NCBI GenBank assembly: GCA_038321775.1
Contig: JBBQFI010000004.1
Location: forward strand, 62,001-126,000
Reading direction: 5' to 3'
DNA from: JBBQFI01 sp038321775
GTDB taxonomy: Bacteria; Verrucomicrobiota; Verrucomicrobiia; Chthoniobacterales; UBA10450
DNA: 64,000 nucleotides
Program-made: the position numbers and the translations under genes
Notes under the pieces: generated by a model
Told to the model about the DNA's origin: nothing
The model's input: only the letters and a program-made list of their open reading frames with translations
The model's database searches: none
Shown: positions 16,560-24,296 of the stretch, one piece after another
Position numbering within the stretch: the stretch's first letter is position 1
Layout of the letters: the number at the start of each line of letters is the position of its first letter

Positions 16560-17708
16560 CTATTGCTCGCGCTCGGCCTTTCGCCGCGAGGAGTTTTCTC
16601 GCGCATCTCCCCCTTCTTCGTCGGTATAAACGGCTTCCGTTCTCAATACACCGCTGCGAATATGTAAATCGCGCTGCGGGAATGGAATCTCGATTCCGCC
16701 TTCGCGCAGTTTTCGTTCAATCGCAAAATTCAGATCGCTGCGATAGCGGCTCGGCCGATGACTCATTTCGCTGCTCCAGACGACGAGTTGAAAATCGAGC
16801 GAGTTATCGCCAAAACCTTTGAAGAAAACACTCGGAGCCGGATCTTTGAGGGTGTGCGAATTTTCCGCGCCGGCGGAAATTAAAAGTTTAGAGACTTTTT
16901 CCACGTCACTGCCGTAAGCGACGCCGATGGGAATGCGAAAACGGACGCGGGGATCGCCGTAAGTCCAGTTCGTTACCGGCGAATCGATAAACTTCGTGTT
17001 CGGAATAATGGTGGTGATGTTGTCGTTCGTCACGACCACCGTGCTGCGCGCGTGAATTTGCTGAACCTGACCGGTGACGCCCGCGACTTCCACGCGGTCG
17101 CCAATCGTGATGGGACGTTCCGCGAGGATGACAAGCCCACTGATAAAATTGCTGGCGATATTTTGCAGACCGAATCCCACTCCTACGCCAACGGCGCCCG
17201 CAAAAACCGTGAGTGCGCCAAGATGGATGCCGGTGTTTTCGAGAACGATGAAAACTCCAATGACGAGAACGAGATTGCTGACAATCTGCGCGATCGCGTA
17301 TTGCAGCGAGCGATCGAGACCGCTGTCGACAAGGAAACGATTAAAGAGAAAGCGCTTCGTTCGCGATGAAACCCAAAAAACGACGATGAGCAACCCGACG
17401 AGCAAAAAGATCTGAACGAGACTCAGCGAGATGCCGGGCAAAGCCGCATTCCAGGAGAGCGGAATTCCCAGGCCGTTAATCGCGATGACGGTAAAAAACA
17501 CGAATGCAACCACGCTAAGCAGAGTGGTGACAATCGCTGCGAACTTCGGATCGAGTTTGAAACGGCTAAAGATTCGCCGTACTCCCTTACTTTGCAGAGC
17601 GCTGGCCACGAAAAGCCCCGCGGCAAATAAACCGACGAAGGCAACGACACCGAGCAATGAGATGTGATGATCCGCGATGTGAAAAAGCGGCTTCTCCAGA
17701 AAATTCAT
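16560..17708 (-). CDS. Mechanosensitive ion channel, MscS family
   Basis: Inner-membrane channel that opens under osmotic downshock. The 382-residue protein has five predicted spans. The pore helix region AGAVGVGVGFGLQNIASNF is followed by SGLVILAERPITIGDRVEV, which marks the start of the cytoplasmic beta domain. The C-terminal cage ends with an alpha/beta domain and then a charged tail (DEEGGDARENSSRRKAEREQ). It is longer than E. coli MscS (286) because of two extra N-terminal spans. The upstream gene acpP is separated by a terminator. Confidence 0.9.
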   Translation of the reverse strand: MNFLEKPLFHIADHHISLLGVVAFVGLFAAGLFVASALQSKGVRRIFSRFKLDPKFAAIVTTLLSVVAFVFFTVIAINGLGIPLSWNAALPGISLSLVQIFLLVGLLIVVFWVSSRTKRFLFNRFLVDSGLDRSLQYAIAQIVSNLVLVIGVFIVLENTGIHLGALTVFAGAVGVGVGFGLQNIASNFISGLVILAERPITIGDRVEVAGVTGQVQQIHARSTVVVTNDNITTIIPNTKFIDSPVTNWTYGDPRVRFRIPIGVAYGSDVEKVSKLLISAGAENSHTLKDPAPSVFFKGFGDNSLDFQLVVWSSEMSHRPSRYRSDLNFAIERKLREGGIEIPFPQRDLHIRSGVLRTEAVYTDEEGGDARENSSRRKAEREQ

Positions 17709-17753
17709 CTGTCGTTAGTCTGTCGCGCTCGGCGGTAACTGCAACCGGGAACA

Positions 17754-17780
17754 AAAAAACACGGCCGAAGCCGTGTTTTT
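17754..17780 (-). terminator. UUCG-loop terminator after acpP
   Basis: Stem AAAACACGGC/GCCGTGTTTT (17756-17779), read on the minus strand with a TTCG tetraloop and followed by a T-run. It separates acpP from mscS. The flanking A and T runs make it potentially bidirectional. Confidence 0.88.
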
Positions 17781-17803
17781 CGCAAATACTGTCCGAACCT
17801 CAA

Positions 17804-18052
17804 CTACTGAGTCTTCGCCCGCTCTTCGATATATTTGTTTACATCGCCGACGGTTTGAAGTTTCTCGGCATCTTCATCCGGAACTTCGACCGAAAATTCT
17901 TCTTCAAACGCCATTACCAGCTCAACGATATCGAGCGAGTCCGCGCCTAAATCTTCAATGAAAGATGCCGTGGGAGTCACCTGTTCGGGATTAACGCCGA
18001 GTTGCTCGACGATGATGTCTTTCACCTTCTCTTCAATTGATTTATCCGCCAT
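17804..18052 (-). CDS. acpP: Acyl carrier protein
   Basis: Carries growing acyl chains in fatty-acid synthesis. The 82-residue acidic protein begins MADKSIEEKVKDIIVEQLG and has the phosphopantetheine attachment site GADSLDIVELVMAFEEEF, with Ser near residue 38. I use the ATG at 18052; the longer upstream frame is not ACP-like. The gene stands alone and ends at a strong UUCG terminator. No fab genes are adjacent, which is less usual than the fabG-acpP-fabF order. Confidence 0.97.
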   Translation of the reverse strand: MADKSIEEKVKDIIVEQLGVNPEQVTPTASFIEDLGADSLDIVELVMAFEEEFSVEVPDEDAEKLQTVGDVNKYIEERAKTQ

Positions 18053-18209
18053 AAAAAGTCTTTCGTTTGGGTTGGTAACGCGGGCAGCACTTAAGCTTTC
18101 CGAGCACACGATGGCAAGTAAATGAATTAGGGAGCTTGTCAATCAATTTCAAATTATCTGGACGCGCGCCGGTGTTTACTTCGCGACGGGTTGGCGTACA
18201 AGGGATGAA

Positions 18210-19631
18210 ATGTCTGGGTCGCCTCCTGCTGCCGATTTGCTCGATTTGAAATTTCTGCCCGCCTGGGTCAGAGAGCCAGCTTCGCCTAACGAGTATTCCA
18301 ACTTTGCAGGCGAGGAAGAATTCCAGCCGCGTCGCGACCGACCACCGCAGGATCGCCGGCGCAAATCGGATCGTCCCAACCGTCGGCCGCCGGAAAAAGC
18401 GAACCGCGACCAGCGTCAATCACGCGAGGAACGCCGCCCGCGCGGGCAGGAAAGGCAGCGCGAAGATCGCCCGCAGCCAGCACTCCCCGCCGTCACGGTG
18501 CGCTTTCTGCCACACGTAGCCTCATTGGAAAACGTCATCGTGCAAATCAAATCCGGTTCCGTCGCTTATTCTATTTTTGCGCTTGCACGTCTTTTTCTCG
18601 AGAAACCCGAGCGTTACAACGTTGGGCTCCGCGCACCGGAAAATTCCGAGCTTTACCAGCTCGGCGAACATGGACCGGTTTCTGTCGACCGGCGCTTGCT
18701 CGAAGCCGGCGCTTTCGCTCTTGCGAAGGAAGATTTTTACAAGATCGACATCGTGCAAAGCGATCCGATCAAAGGCAACTTTACGAACGTCGCGCGCTGC
18801 CGGGCGAGCGGGACGCTGCTCGGCCCGACCAATCACCACAGTTATCAGGCGCAATTGCGCAACCTTTACGAACAACGCTTCAGTCGACGAATGAATTTCG
18901 CTGACTATCAGCGGCAGATCGAAATCGTGAGCGATCCGGAAGCGGTGGAACAGTGGAAGGAACAGGCGCGCAACATCACCACTTACACCACCACACGCGA
19001 AGAGCCGCCCGCGACATTCAGCAGTTCCAACGAAGTGGAACGCCACTTTCGCCAGCACTACCTGCCGGATCTGATTCGCGCGACGCCGGAAATGAACGTC
19101 AACGGCGTTTTGAGCCGGCGTTTACCGGATCGCGGCCTCGGGCGTGTGATTGAAAATGCGTGGTCGCACGAAACGCGTTCGCCTTCCGGCATGATGCAGG
19201 AGTTGGCCGGTGCGCTGCGTCAGGCCAATCTGAATATTTTCCGGCATCGCCGCGGGATGCTGTTCGTTTCGTCCATTCGTTCGCGCTCATTTAAGCACGA
19301 GTTAACAGGCGTTTCTCCTTCCATCGCCGCGATTCTTGAAGCGATCAGCGCGACGCCAGGAATTCACCGGAAGGAATTAGCGGAGAAATTAATCGCCGCG
19401 ACACCGGAAAGTGCCGACGCCGAACGATTGAAATTGAGTCTGGCTTCAGACTTGAAGTGGCTCGTCAGCGCCGGTTACGTGATTGAATTCAACGACGGTT
19501 CCCTCGATTTACCGCGAGTGAAACCAGCAGCTCCGGTCGAGGAAAAATCCACGACGACGCCTAACGAGGCGAGTGCTAACGTTGAAACTCCCACGGCCGA
19601 AATCCCGGCCCCGGTCGAGCAGCAGTCTTAA
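18210..19631 (+). CDS. Large protein of unknown function with Arg-rich region and winged-helix-like C-terminus
   Basis: I do not recognise a characterised family. The 473-residue product has four parts. Residues 1-35 are a short conserved-looking start (DLLDLKFLPAWVRE). Residues 40-90 are a disordered, strongly Arg/Asp/Pro-rich stretch. A globular middle follows (from VTVRFLPHVASLENVIVQIK). Near 370-440 come helices resembling a winged helix (SIAAILEAISATPGIHRKELAEKLI ... LKWLVSAGYVIEF). A Pro/Ala/Thr-rich tail closes it. Nucleic-acid binding is a fair guess only. The two dispersed 9-mers in this gene lie exactly in the two disordered regions, both read as Pro-Asn-Glu. The stop overlaps the convergent rpmB stop by 4 nt. 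Confidence 0.75.
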   Translation: MSGSPPAADLLDLKFLPAWVREPASPNEYSNFAGEEEFQPRRDRPPQDRRRKSDRPNRRPPEKANRDQRQSREERRPRGQERQREDRPQPALPAVTVRFLPHVASLENVIVQIKSGSVAYSIFALARLFLEKPERYNVGLRAPENSELYQLGEHGPVSVDRRLLEAGAFALAKEDFYKIDIVQSDPIKGNFTNVARCRASGTLLGPTNHHSYQAQLRNLYEQRFSRRMNFADYQRQIEIVSDPEAVEQWKEQARNITTYTTTREEPPATFSSSNEVERHFRQHYLPDLIRATPEMNVNGVLSRRLPDRGLGRVIENAWSHETRSPSGMMQELAGALRQANLNIFRHRRGMLFVSSIRSRSFKHELTGVSPSIAAILEAISATPGIHRKELAEKLIAATPESADAERLKLSLASDLKWLVSAGYVIEFNDGSLDLPRVKPAAPVEEKSTTTPNEASANVETPTAEIPAPVEQQS

Positions 19632-19897
19632 ACCGCGATCAGACCGGCCTTTTTCAAGGTCGCGAATGCGCCGTTTTTATTAATGGTCTTGAGACCACGC
19701 GCCGTTACGCGAATGCGAACGAACTTTTTCAATTCCGGGACCCAAATGCGATGGTCTTGCAGGTTCGGTCGGAACTCGCGCGGGACATTTTTCGTCACGT
19801 GCCGGCCAACGCCGCCCTTTTTCTTAGCCATACCGCGGCGGTGAATGATACTGCCGCGCGTGACCTTTGATCCTGTGATGCTACAAACTCTCGACAT
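19628..19897 (-). CDS. rpmB: 50S ribosomal protein L28
   Basis: Large-subunit ribosomal protein, 89 residues. It begins SRVCSITGSKVTRGSIIHRRG and has the conserved middle TKNVPREFRPNLQDHRIWVP and the C-terminal VTARGLKTINKNG. It has a single N-terminal Cys and lacks a CxxC zinc knuckle, so it is probably the zinc-free form. It stands alone rather than with rpmG. It shares a palindromic TTAA with the stop of the convergent unknown gene. Confidence 0.97.
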   Translation of the reverse strand: MSRVCSITGSKVTRGSIIHRRGMAKKKGGVGRHVTKNVPREFRPNLQDHRIWVPELKKFVRIRVTARGLKTINKNGAFATLKKAGLIAV

Positions 19898-20008
19898 ACG
19901 CTTTTCCCGAAGGGACGCGTAAGCTGCCGCGCGCTTCCCTCTCGGTCAAGCGATTCTTGAACACCTTTTAATCGTGACGGTCAAAGGTAGTTCGCGCTAA
20001 ACCATTTC

Positions 20009-21049
20009 ATGAGCCGGACGAATAATCACAAACTGCGCATGGGCATCATCGGCGCGGGAGGCATCGTGCGGAGACGGCATTTGCCGGCACTGAAACGCCA
20101 CCCCGAGGTGGAAATTATCGCAGTCTCGAATTCGAGCTACGAAAGCGCGGAGAAGTTTTGCCAGGAAAATCTCCCGCAGGCGACGCCGATGCAAAATTGG
20201 GCCGATCTGCTAGCGCTCGATGATCTCGATATCATTTGGATCGGCACGCCGCCTTACATGCATTCGGCGGTGACGATTTCCGCACTGGAAGCAGGCAAAC
20301 ACGTTTTTTGCCAGGCGCGCATGTCGATGGATTTGGCGGAAGCGGAGGAAATGTTCGCCGCTTCGAAAAGATATCCTGAGCTAGTGACGATGCTTTGTCC
20401 CCCGCCTTATGGTTTGCGCGGCGACTTGTTCGTAAAAAAATTGCTCGGCGAAAATTACCTGGGCAAACCGCACCACGTCCATCTGCAGAGCCTGAACGGC
20501 AATTTTCTCGACTCGGAAGCTCCGGCGCATTGGCGCCAACGGATTGAGATCAGCGGTTTGAACGTGATGACGCTCGGAATTTATGTCGAAGTATTGCAAC
20601 GTTGGTTAGGCGAAATCACCGGCGTTTTCGCGCGCGGGAAAGTTTTACAACCCGTTCGACAAGGGTACGAAGTGGTAATTCCCGATGTGTTGACTGTGCT
20701 ATGTCGATTTGCCAACGGCGCAGAAGGCGTCCTCGAATTCAGCGGTGTTGATGCTGGGGCTTCGGGCGATCGCCTGGAGGTTTATGGCGATGGTGGAACA
20801 TTCACCTACGATTTTGGTTCTGATGTGATTCAAACCGGGCAAGCCGGCGATACCAGTTTGAAAACTGCGGAAATTTCACCAGACCTGGTTGGAGAATGGC
20901 GCGTGGAAGAAGATTTTCTCGCCGCCGTGAAATCGAAAGGTCGTATCCGACCGCATCCCGATTTTGCCGACGGCGTTTCCTACATGCGAGTTGTGCAAGC
21001 GGTCGCCGATTCGCGCGCGCGCAACGAGTGGGTGGAAATTAAACGCTGA
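20009..21049 (+). CDS. Gfo/Idh/MocA family oxidoreductase, atypical active site
   Basis: A 346-residue NAD(P)-dependent sugar-dehydrogenase-like protein. The Rossmann motif GIIGAGGIVRRRHLPAL lies at residues 11-27. The usual EKP motif follows ALEAGKHVFC, but here it reads QAR, so the catalytic Lys is replaced by Arg. The C-terminal part has the family's beta-sheet domain (GVLEFSGVDAGASGDRLEVY). This may mean altered chemistry or a binding rather than catalytic role. Start ATG 20009. It stands alone, convergent with the PiT operon (9-nt gap). Substrate unknown. Confidence 0.82.
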   Translation: MSRTNNHKLRMGIIGAGGIVRRRHLPALKRHPEVEIIAVSNSSYESAEKFCQENLPQATPMQNWADLLALDDLDIIWIGTPPYMHSAVTISALEAGKHVFCQARMSMDLAEAEEMFAASKRYPELVTMLCPPPYGLRGDLFVKKLLGENYLGKPHHVHLQSLNGNFLDSEAPAHWRQRIEISGLNVMTLGIYVEVLQRWLGEITGVFARGKVLQPVRQGYEVVIPDVLTVLCRFANGAEGVLEFSGVDAGASGDRLEVYGDGGTFTYDFGSDVIQTGQAGDTSLKTAEISPDLVGEWRVEEDFLAAVKSKGRIRPHPDFADGVSYMRVVQAVADSRARNEWVEIKR

Positions 21050-21058
21050 CGTCCGCGT

Positions 21059-22096
21059 TTAGATCTGTTCAAAAATCCGCGTCAACAGATAACCGAGCAC
21101 GCCTGTGACCGGGAGCGTGAAAATCCACGCCCAAACAATTCGTTCGACCACGATCCATTTCACGCCGCTAAAGCGTTTCATCGCGCCAACGCCCATGATC
21201 GACGTGGAAATGACATGCGTGGTGGAGAGCGGAATGCCGTAGATGCTCGCGGTCTGAATGATAACCGCGGCGGTCGTCTCCGCGGCGAAACCGTGCACGG
21301 GCTGTAGTTTCACCATGCGATGGCCGAGCGTGCGAATGATCCGCCAGCCGCCGGCGGCGGTTCCCGCTGCCATCGTGGCCGCACAAAGAAGCGTCACCCA
21401 CATCGGCACGCTCACGAAAGCCGGCGTGTGCAAAAAGCGCAGCCAACTCGGCAAATGATCGAAGCTGCCCGCTTTGGTGCCGGTAAAAAGTGCGAGCGTT
21501 ATAATGCCCATCGTTTTCTGCGCGTCATTCGTGCCGTGGCTGTGTGCCATCCATGCGGCGCTCAAAATTTGCAGTCGGCCGAAAGCTGAATGCACCGTGC
21601 GCGGTTTGAATTTGTGGAGCACCACAAAAAGCAAAAACATCACGAGCGCGCCGAGAACAAATCCCGCGATGGGCGAGGAAAGCATGGGCAGCACAACCTT
21701 TGGCCACAATCCGGCGTTCCACTTCAGGACCGACCAACGACCGTGAGCGGAAGCGATCGCTGCGCCGCACAATCCGCCAATCAGCGCGTGACTCGAACTG
21801 GACGGAAGACCGACCCACCACGTAGTGATGTTCCAGGCAAATGCCGCGATGAGAGCGCAGAGCACCGTCGTCATCGTCACGACATTCGTATCGACGAGGC
21901 CCTTGCCGATCGTCGATGCAACCGCGCCACCAAACAATGCGCCAGTGAGATTAAACACCGCGGCCATCGCGATCGCCTGGCGTGGTGTCAGCACCTTTGT
22001 CGAAACTACCGTCGCGATCGCGTTGGCCGCGTCGTGAAAGCCGTTGCTGTATTCGAAAATGATCGCCGCGAGAACGACGGTGATAAACGTCAGCAT
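21059..22096 (-). CDS. pit: PiT family inorganic phosphate transporter
   Basis: Low-affinity phosphate (metal-phosphate)/H+ symporter in the inner membrane. The 345-residue protein carries the duplicated signature: EYSNGFHDAANAIATVVST near residue 15 and AHSHGTNDAQKTMGIITLA near 190. SSSHALIGGLCGAAIA and TTHVISTSIMGVGA are the paired re-entrant motifs. It is last in a three-gene minus-strand operon after mgtE and the DUF47 gene. DUF47 proteins are usual partners of PiT transporters. Confidence 0.93.
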   Translation of the reverse strand: MLTFITVVLAAIIFEYSNGFHDAANAIATVVSTKVLTPRQAIAMAAVFNLTGALFGGAVASTIGKGLVDTNVVTMTTVLCALIAAFAWNITTWWVGLPSSSSHALIGGLCGAAIASAHGRWSVLKWNAGLWPKVVLPMLSSPIAGFVLGALVMFLLFVVLHKFKPRTVHSAFGRLQILSAAWMAHSHGTNDAQKTMGIITLALFTGTKAGSFDHLPSWLRFLHTPAFVSVPMWVTLLCAATMAAGTAAGGWRIIRTLGHRMVKLQPVHGFAAETTAAVIIQTASIYGIPLSTTHVISTSIMGVGAMKRFSGVKWIVVERIVWAWIFTLPVTGVLGYLLTRIFEQI

Positions 22097-22113
22097 GGCC
22101 GGAAAAACCGACG

Positions 22114-22752
22114 CTAGGAATACTTGAGCACGATTTGCAGAACGACGTTGCCGGCGTCGCGACAGCGATCGATTACTTTTTCAAGCAGCTCAAATAAATC
22201 GCGGAGGAAAATCATATTTTTGGCGTCGTAATCGCCGTGATAAAGATCGCGCAGTAAATCGAGCTCCAATTTATCCGCGTCGCCTTCGATCGTTTGCAAA
22301 CGCGCATTCATCTCGCGCGCGGTATCGATGTCGGTTCCCTTGCGCAACTCTTTCACCATCGCGAGCACCGCTTCCGCCGCCTGATCGAGCAGCTCGACCT
22401 GTTTTTTGAAACTGCGTCCGTGCAAATCCTGCGGGCAGATCAGAATTCTTTCGCCAATTTTTTCGACCGTCTTTGGAATTTTATAAAGCGCGGACGCGAG
22501 AGCTTGAATGTCTTCGCGTTCCAATGGCGTGATGAACGTAGTCGAAAGCGCTTCCGTCAGTTCCTGCGTGATCCGTTTATCTTCGCGACGGCTCAGGGCA
22601 AAAGCCTCCAAGCTGCTGGGCGAATCGCCATGCTCCAGCTTTTCGAGCAGTTCCACGAGATGATGAACACTGTTGTCCGCCTGCTGCGCGCTGCGCTCGA
22701 GCAGATCAAAAAATGTTTCGTCGTGACCAAGAAGTTTGCCGATGGAAAACAT
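22114..22752 (-). CDS. DUF47/PhoU-like PiT accessory protein
   Basis: A 212-residue all-helical protein of the DUF47 (TIGR00153-like) family, a PhoU relative commonly encoded beside PiT transporters and thought to control them. Conserved segments are DETFFDLLERSAQQADNSV near 10-28, REDKRITQELTEALSTTFITPLEREDI near 56-82, and the metal-binding-like LLRDLYHGDYDAKNMIFLRDLFELLEKVIDRCRD near the C-terminus. It begins 12 nt after mgtE and ends 17 nt before pit, all on the minus strand, so the three are probably co-transcribed. Confidence 0.88.
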   Translation of the reverse strand: MFSIGKLLGHDETFFDLLERSAQQADNSVHHLVELLEKLEHGDSPSSLEAFALSRREDKRITQELTEALSTTFITPLEREDIQALASALYKIPKTVEKIGERILICPQDLHGRSFKKQVELLDQAAEAVLAMVKELRKGTDIDTAREMNARLQTIEGDADKLELDLLRDLYHGDYDAKNMIFLRDLFELLEKVIDRCRDAGNVVLQIVLKYS

Positions 22753-22764
22753 AAGGGTGTGAAT

Positions 22765-24162
22765 TTAGAGCATTGCGCCGTGCATAATGAGCAAAGCAAT
22801 ACTGAAGTAAATAATTAAGCCGGTCACATCAACCAGCGTGGCGACAAAGGGCGCCGAGGAAGTGGCCGGATCCGCGCCGAAGCGTCGAAGCAGAAACGGC
22901 AACATCGAACCAGAAAGCGAACCCCAGAGTACAACGCCAATCAGAGAAAATCCCACGGTAGACGCGACCAACGGCCAGTGTGGTCCATACATTTGCCGGT
23001 GAAAATATTTTGCCCCGACGATGGACCAGACCGCGACGCGAACGGCGCCAATTATCCCCAGGATAATCCCGAGCAACAAACCGGCGCGCAGTTCACGGCT
23101 CATCACCCGCCACCAATCGCGCAAGGTCACTTCGCCCAACGCCATCGCGCGGATGATCAACGTTGAAGCTTGCGAACCGGAGTTGCCACCGCTGGAAATG
23201 ATGAGCGGTAAAAAGAGCGCGAGCACAACCGCCTTAGCGATCTCGTCCTGATAATTCGACATCGCGGTCGCGGTCAGCATCTCGCCTAGGAACAAAATGA
23301 TCAGCCAGCCCGCGCGTTTGCGCACCATGCGCCACAGCGAGATGCGCATGTACGGTTCGTCGAGCGCTTCCAAACCGCCGAATTTCTGGATGTCTTCGGT
23401 CGCTTCTTCTTCGGCAACGTCGAGCATGTCATCGCTCGTGACGATGCCGACGAGTACGCCGTTGGAATCAATTACCGGCAGCGCGATGCGATCGTATTTT
23501 CGAAATGAATTGAGCGCCTCTTCCTGGGTATCGCCTACGCTCAGGGCCACGAAAGTCTGATCTCGAATCTCGCTCACTTTCGCCGTCAGCGGTTTGAGCA
23601 GGAATTCCCGAATGCGCAGATCGTCGATCAGCTTTCCGCGTTCATCGACCACGTAGATGACGTTCAACGTTTCACTATCGCGCCCATGCTCACGGATATG
23701 ATCAAGCACATCGCTCACCGACCAATCGTCATGCACAGCGAGGAAGTCCGGTGTCATGAGACGCCCGACGCTTCCTTCGGGATAGCCGAGCAACGCCTGC
23801 GCAACACGACGTTCCTCCGGCGTGAGAAGTTGAATTAACTGGCGCGCCGCCGCGCTCGGCATTTCTTCGAGCAACGCCGTGCGATCGTCCGGCGACATTT
23901 CGTTGAGAATGCCAACCACCTGCTCGTGCGCCATTGCGCGCAGCAGTGGCTGTTGCGCTTCAACATCGAGATATTCGAAAACGTCGGCCGCCAAAGCAGC
24001 TGGCAGAACGCGGAAGATAATAACCTGGTCGTCTTCCGGCAGATCGGGAATCAATTCCGCCAAGTCGGCCGGTGGCCATTCCCGAAAGATTTCGCGGAGC
24101 GCGTTGAAATCACGCGCCTCAATCAAACTCTTGATTTCGGGAATGAGAATTTTGCCGACCAT
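22765..24162 (-). CDS. mgtE: Magnesium transporter MgtE
   Basis: Mg2+ channel with a cytoplasmic sensor. The 465-residue protein shows the superhelical N-domain (PADLAELIPDLPEDDQVIIFRVL), the degenerate CBS pair (residues about 130-260, with VGRLMTPDFLAV and LPVIDSNGVLVGIVTSDDML) and five C-terminal membrane spans with LPLIISSGGNSGSQASTL as pore motif. I chose the ATG at 24162 because residues upstream of it look unlike MgtE. No M-box-like leader was seen; the upstream side runs straight into the divergent FadJ-type gene 134 nt away. Confidence 0.94.
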   Translation of the reverse strand: MVGKILIPEIKSLIEARDFNALREIFREWPPADLAELIPDLPEDDQVIIFRVLPAALAADVFEYLDVEAQQPLLRAMAHEQVVGILNEMSPDDRTALLEEMPSAAARQLIQLLTPEERRVAQALLGYPEGSVGRLMTPDFLAVHDDWSVSDVLDHIREHGRDSETLNVIYVVDERGKLIDDLRIREFLLKPLTAKVSEIRDQTFVALSVGDTQEEALNSFRKYDRIALPVIDSNGVLVGIVTSDDMLDVAEEEATEDIQKFGGLEALDEPYMRISLWRMVRKRAGWLIILFLGEMLTATAMSNYQDEIAKAVVLALFLPLIISSGGNSGSQASTLIIRAMALGEVTLRDWWRVMSRELRAGLLLGIILGIIGAVRVAVWSIVGAKYFHRQMYGPHWPLVASTVGFSLIGVVLWGSLSGSMLPFLLRRFGADPATSSAPFVATLVDVTGLIIYFSIALLIMHGAML

Positions 24163-24296
24163 AACGTTGCGGAAAAAACGGCAGCCCGGCGAGGCCGCGA
24201 AGTTTTGTAGCACCACGCCCGCGGGTGCGCAATCGTCCTTCCGCATATGTAACTCCAGCTTGGAATTTTTGGGAAAGCGGCCAGAATAAAACGCTT

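Noticed and set aside
24163..24296. Possible magnesium riboswitch (M-box) before mgtE.
   Set aside because: The divergent gap is short and I could not find M-box-like conserved segments or a terminator.
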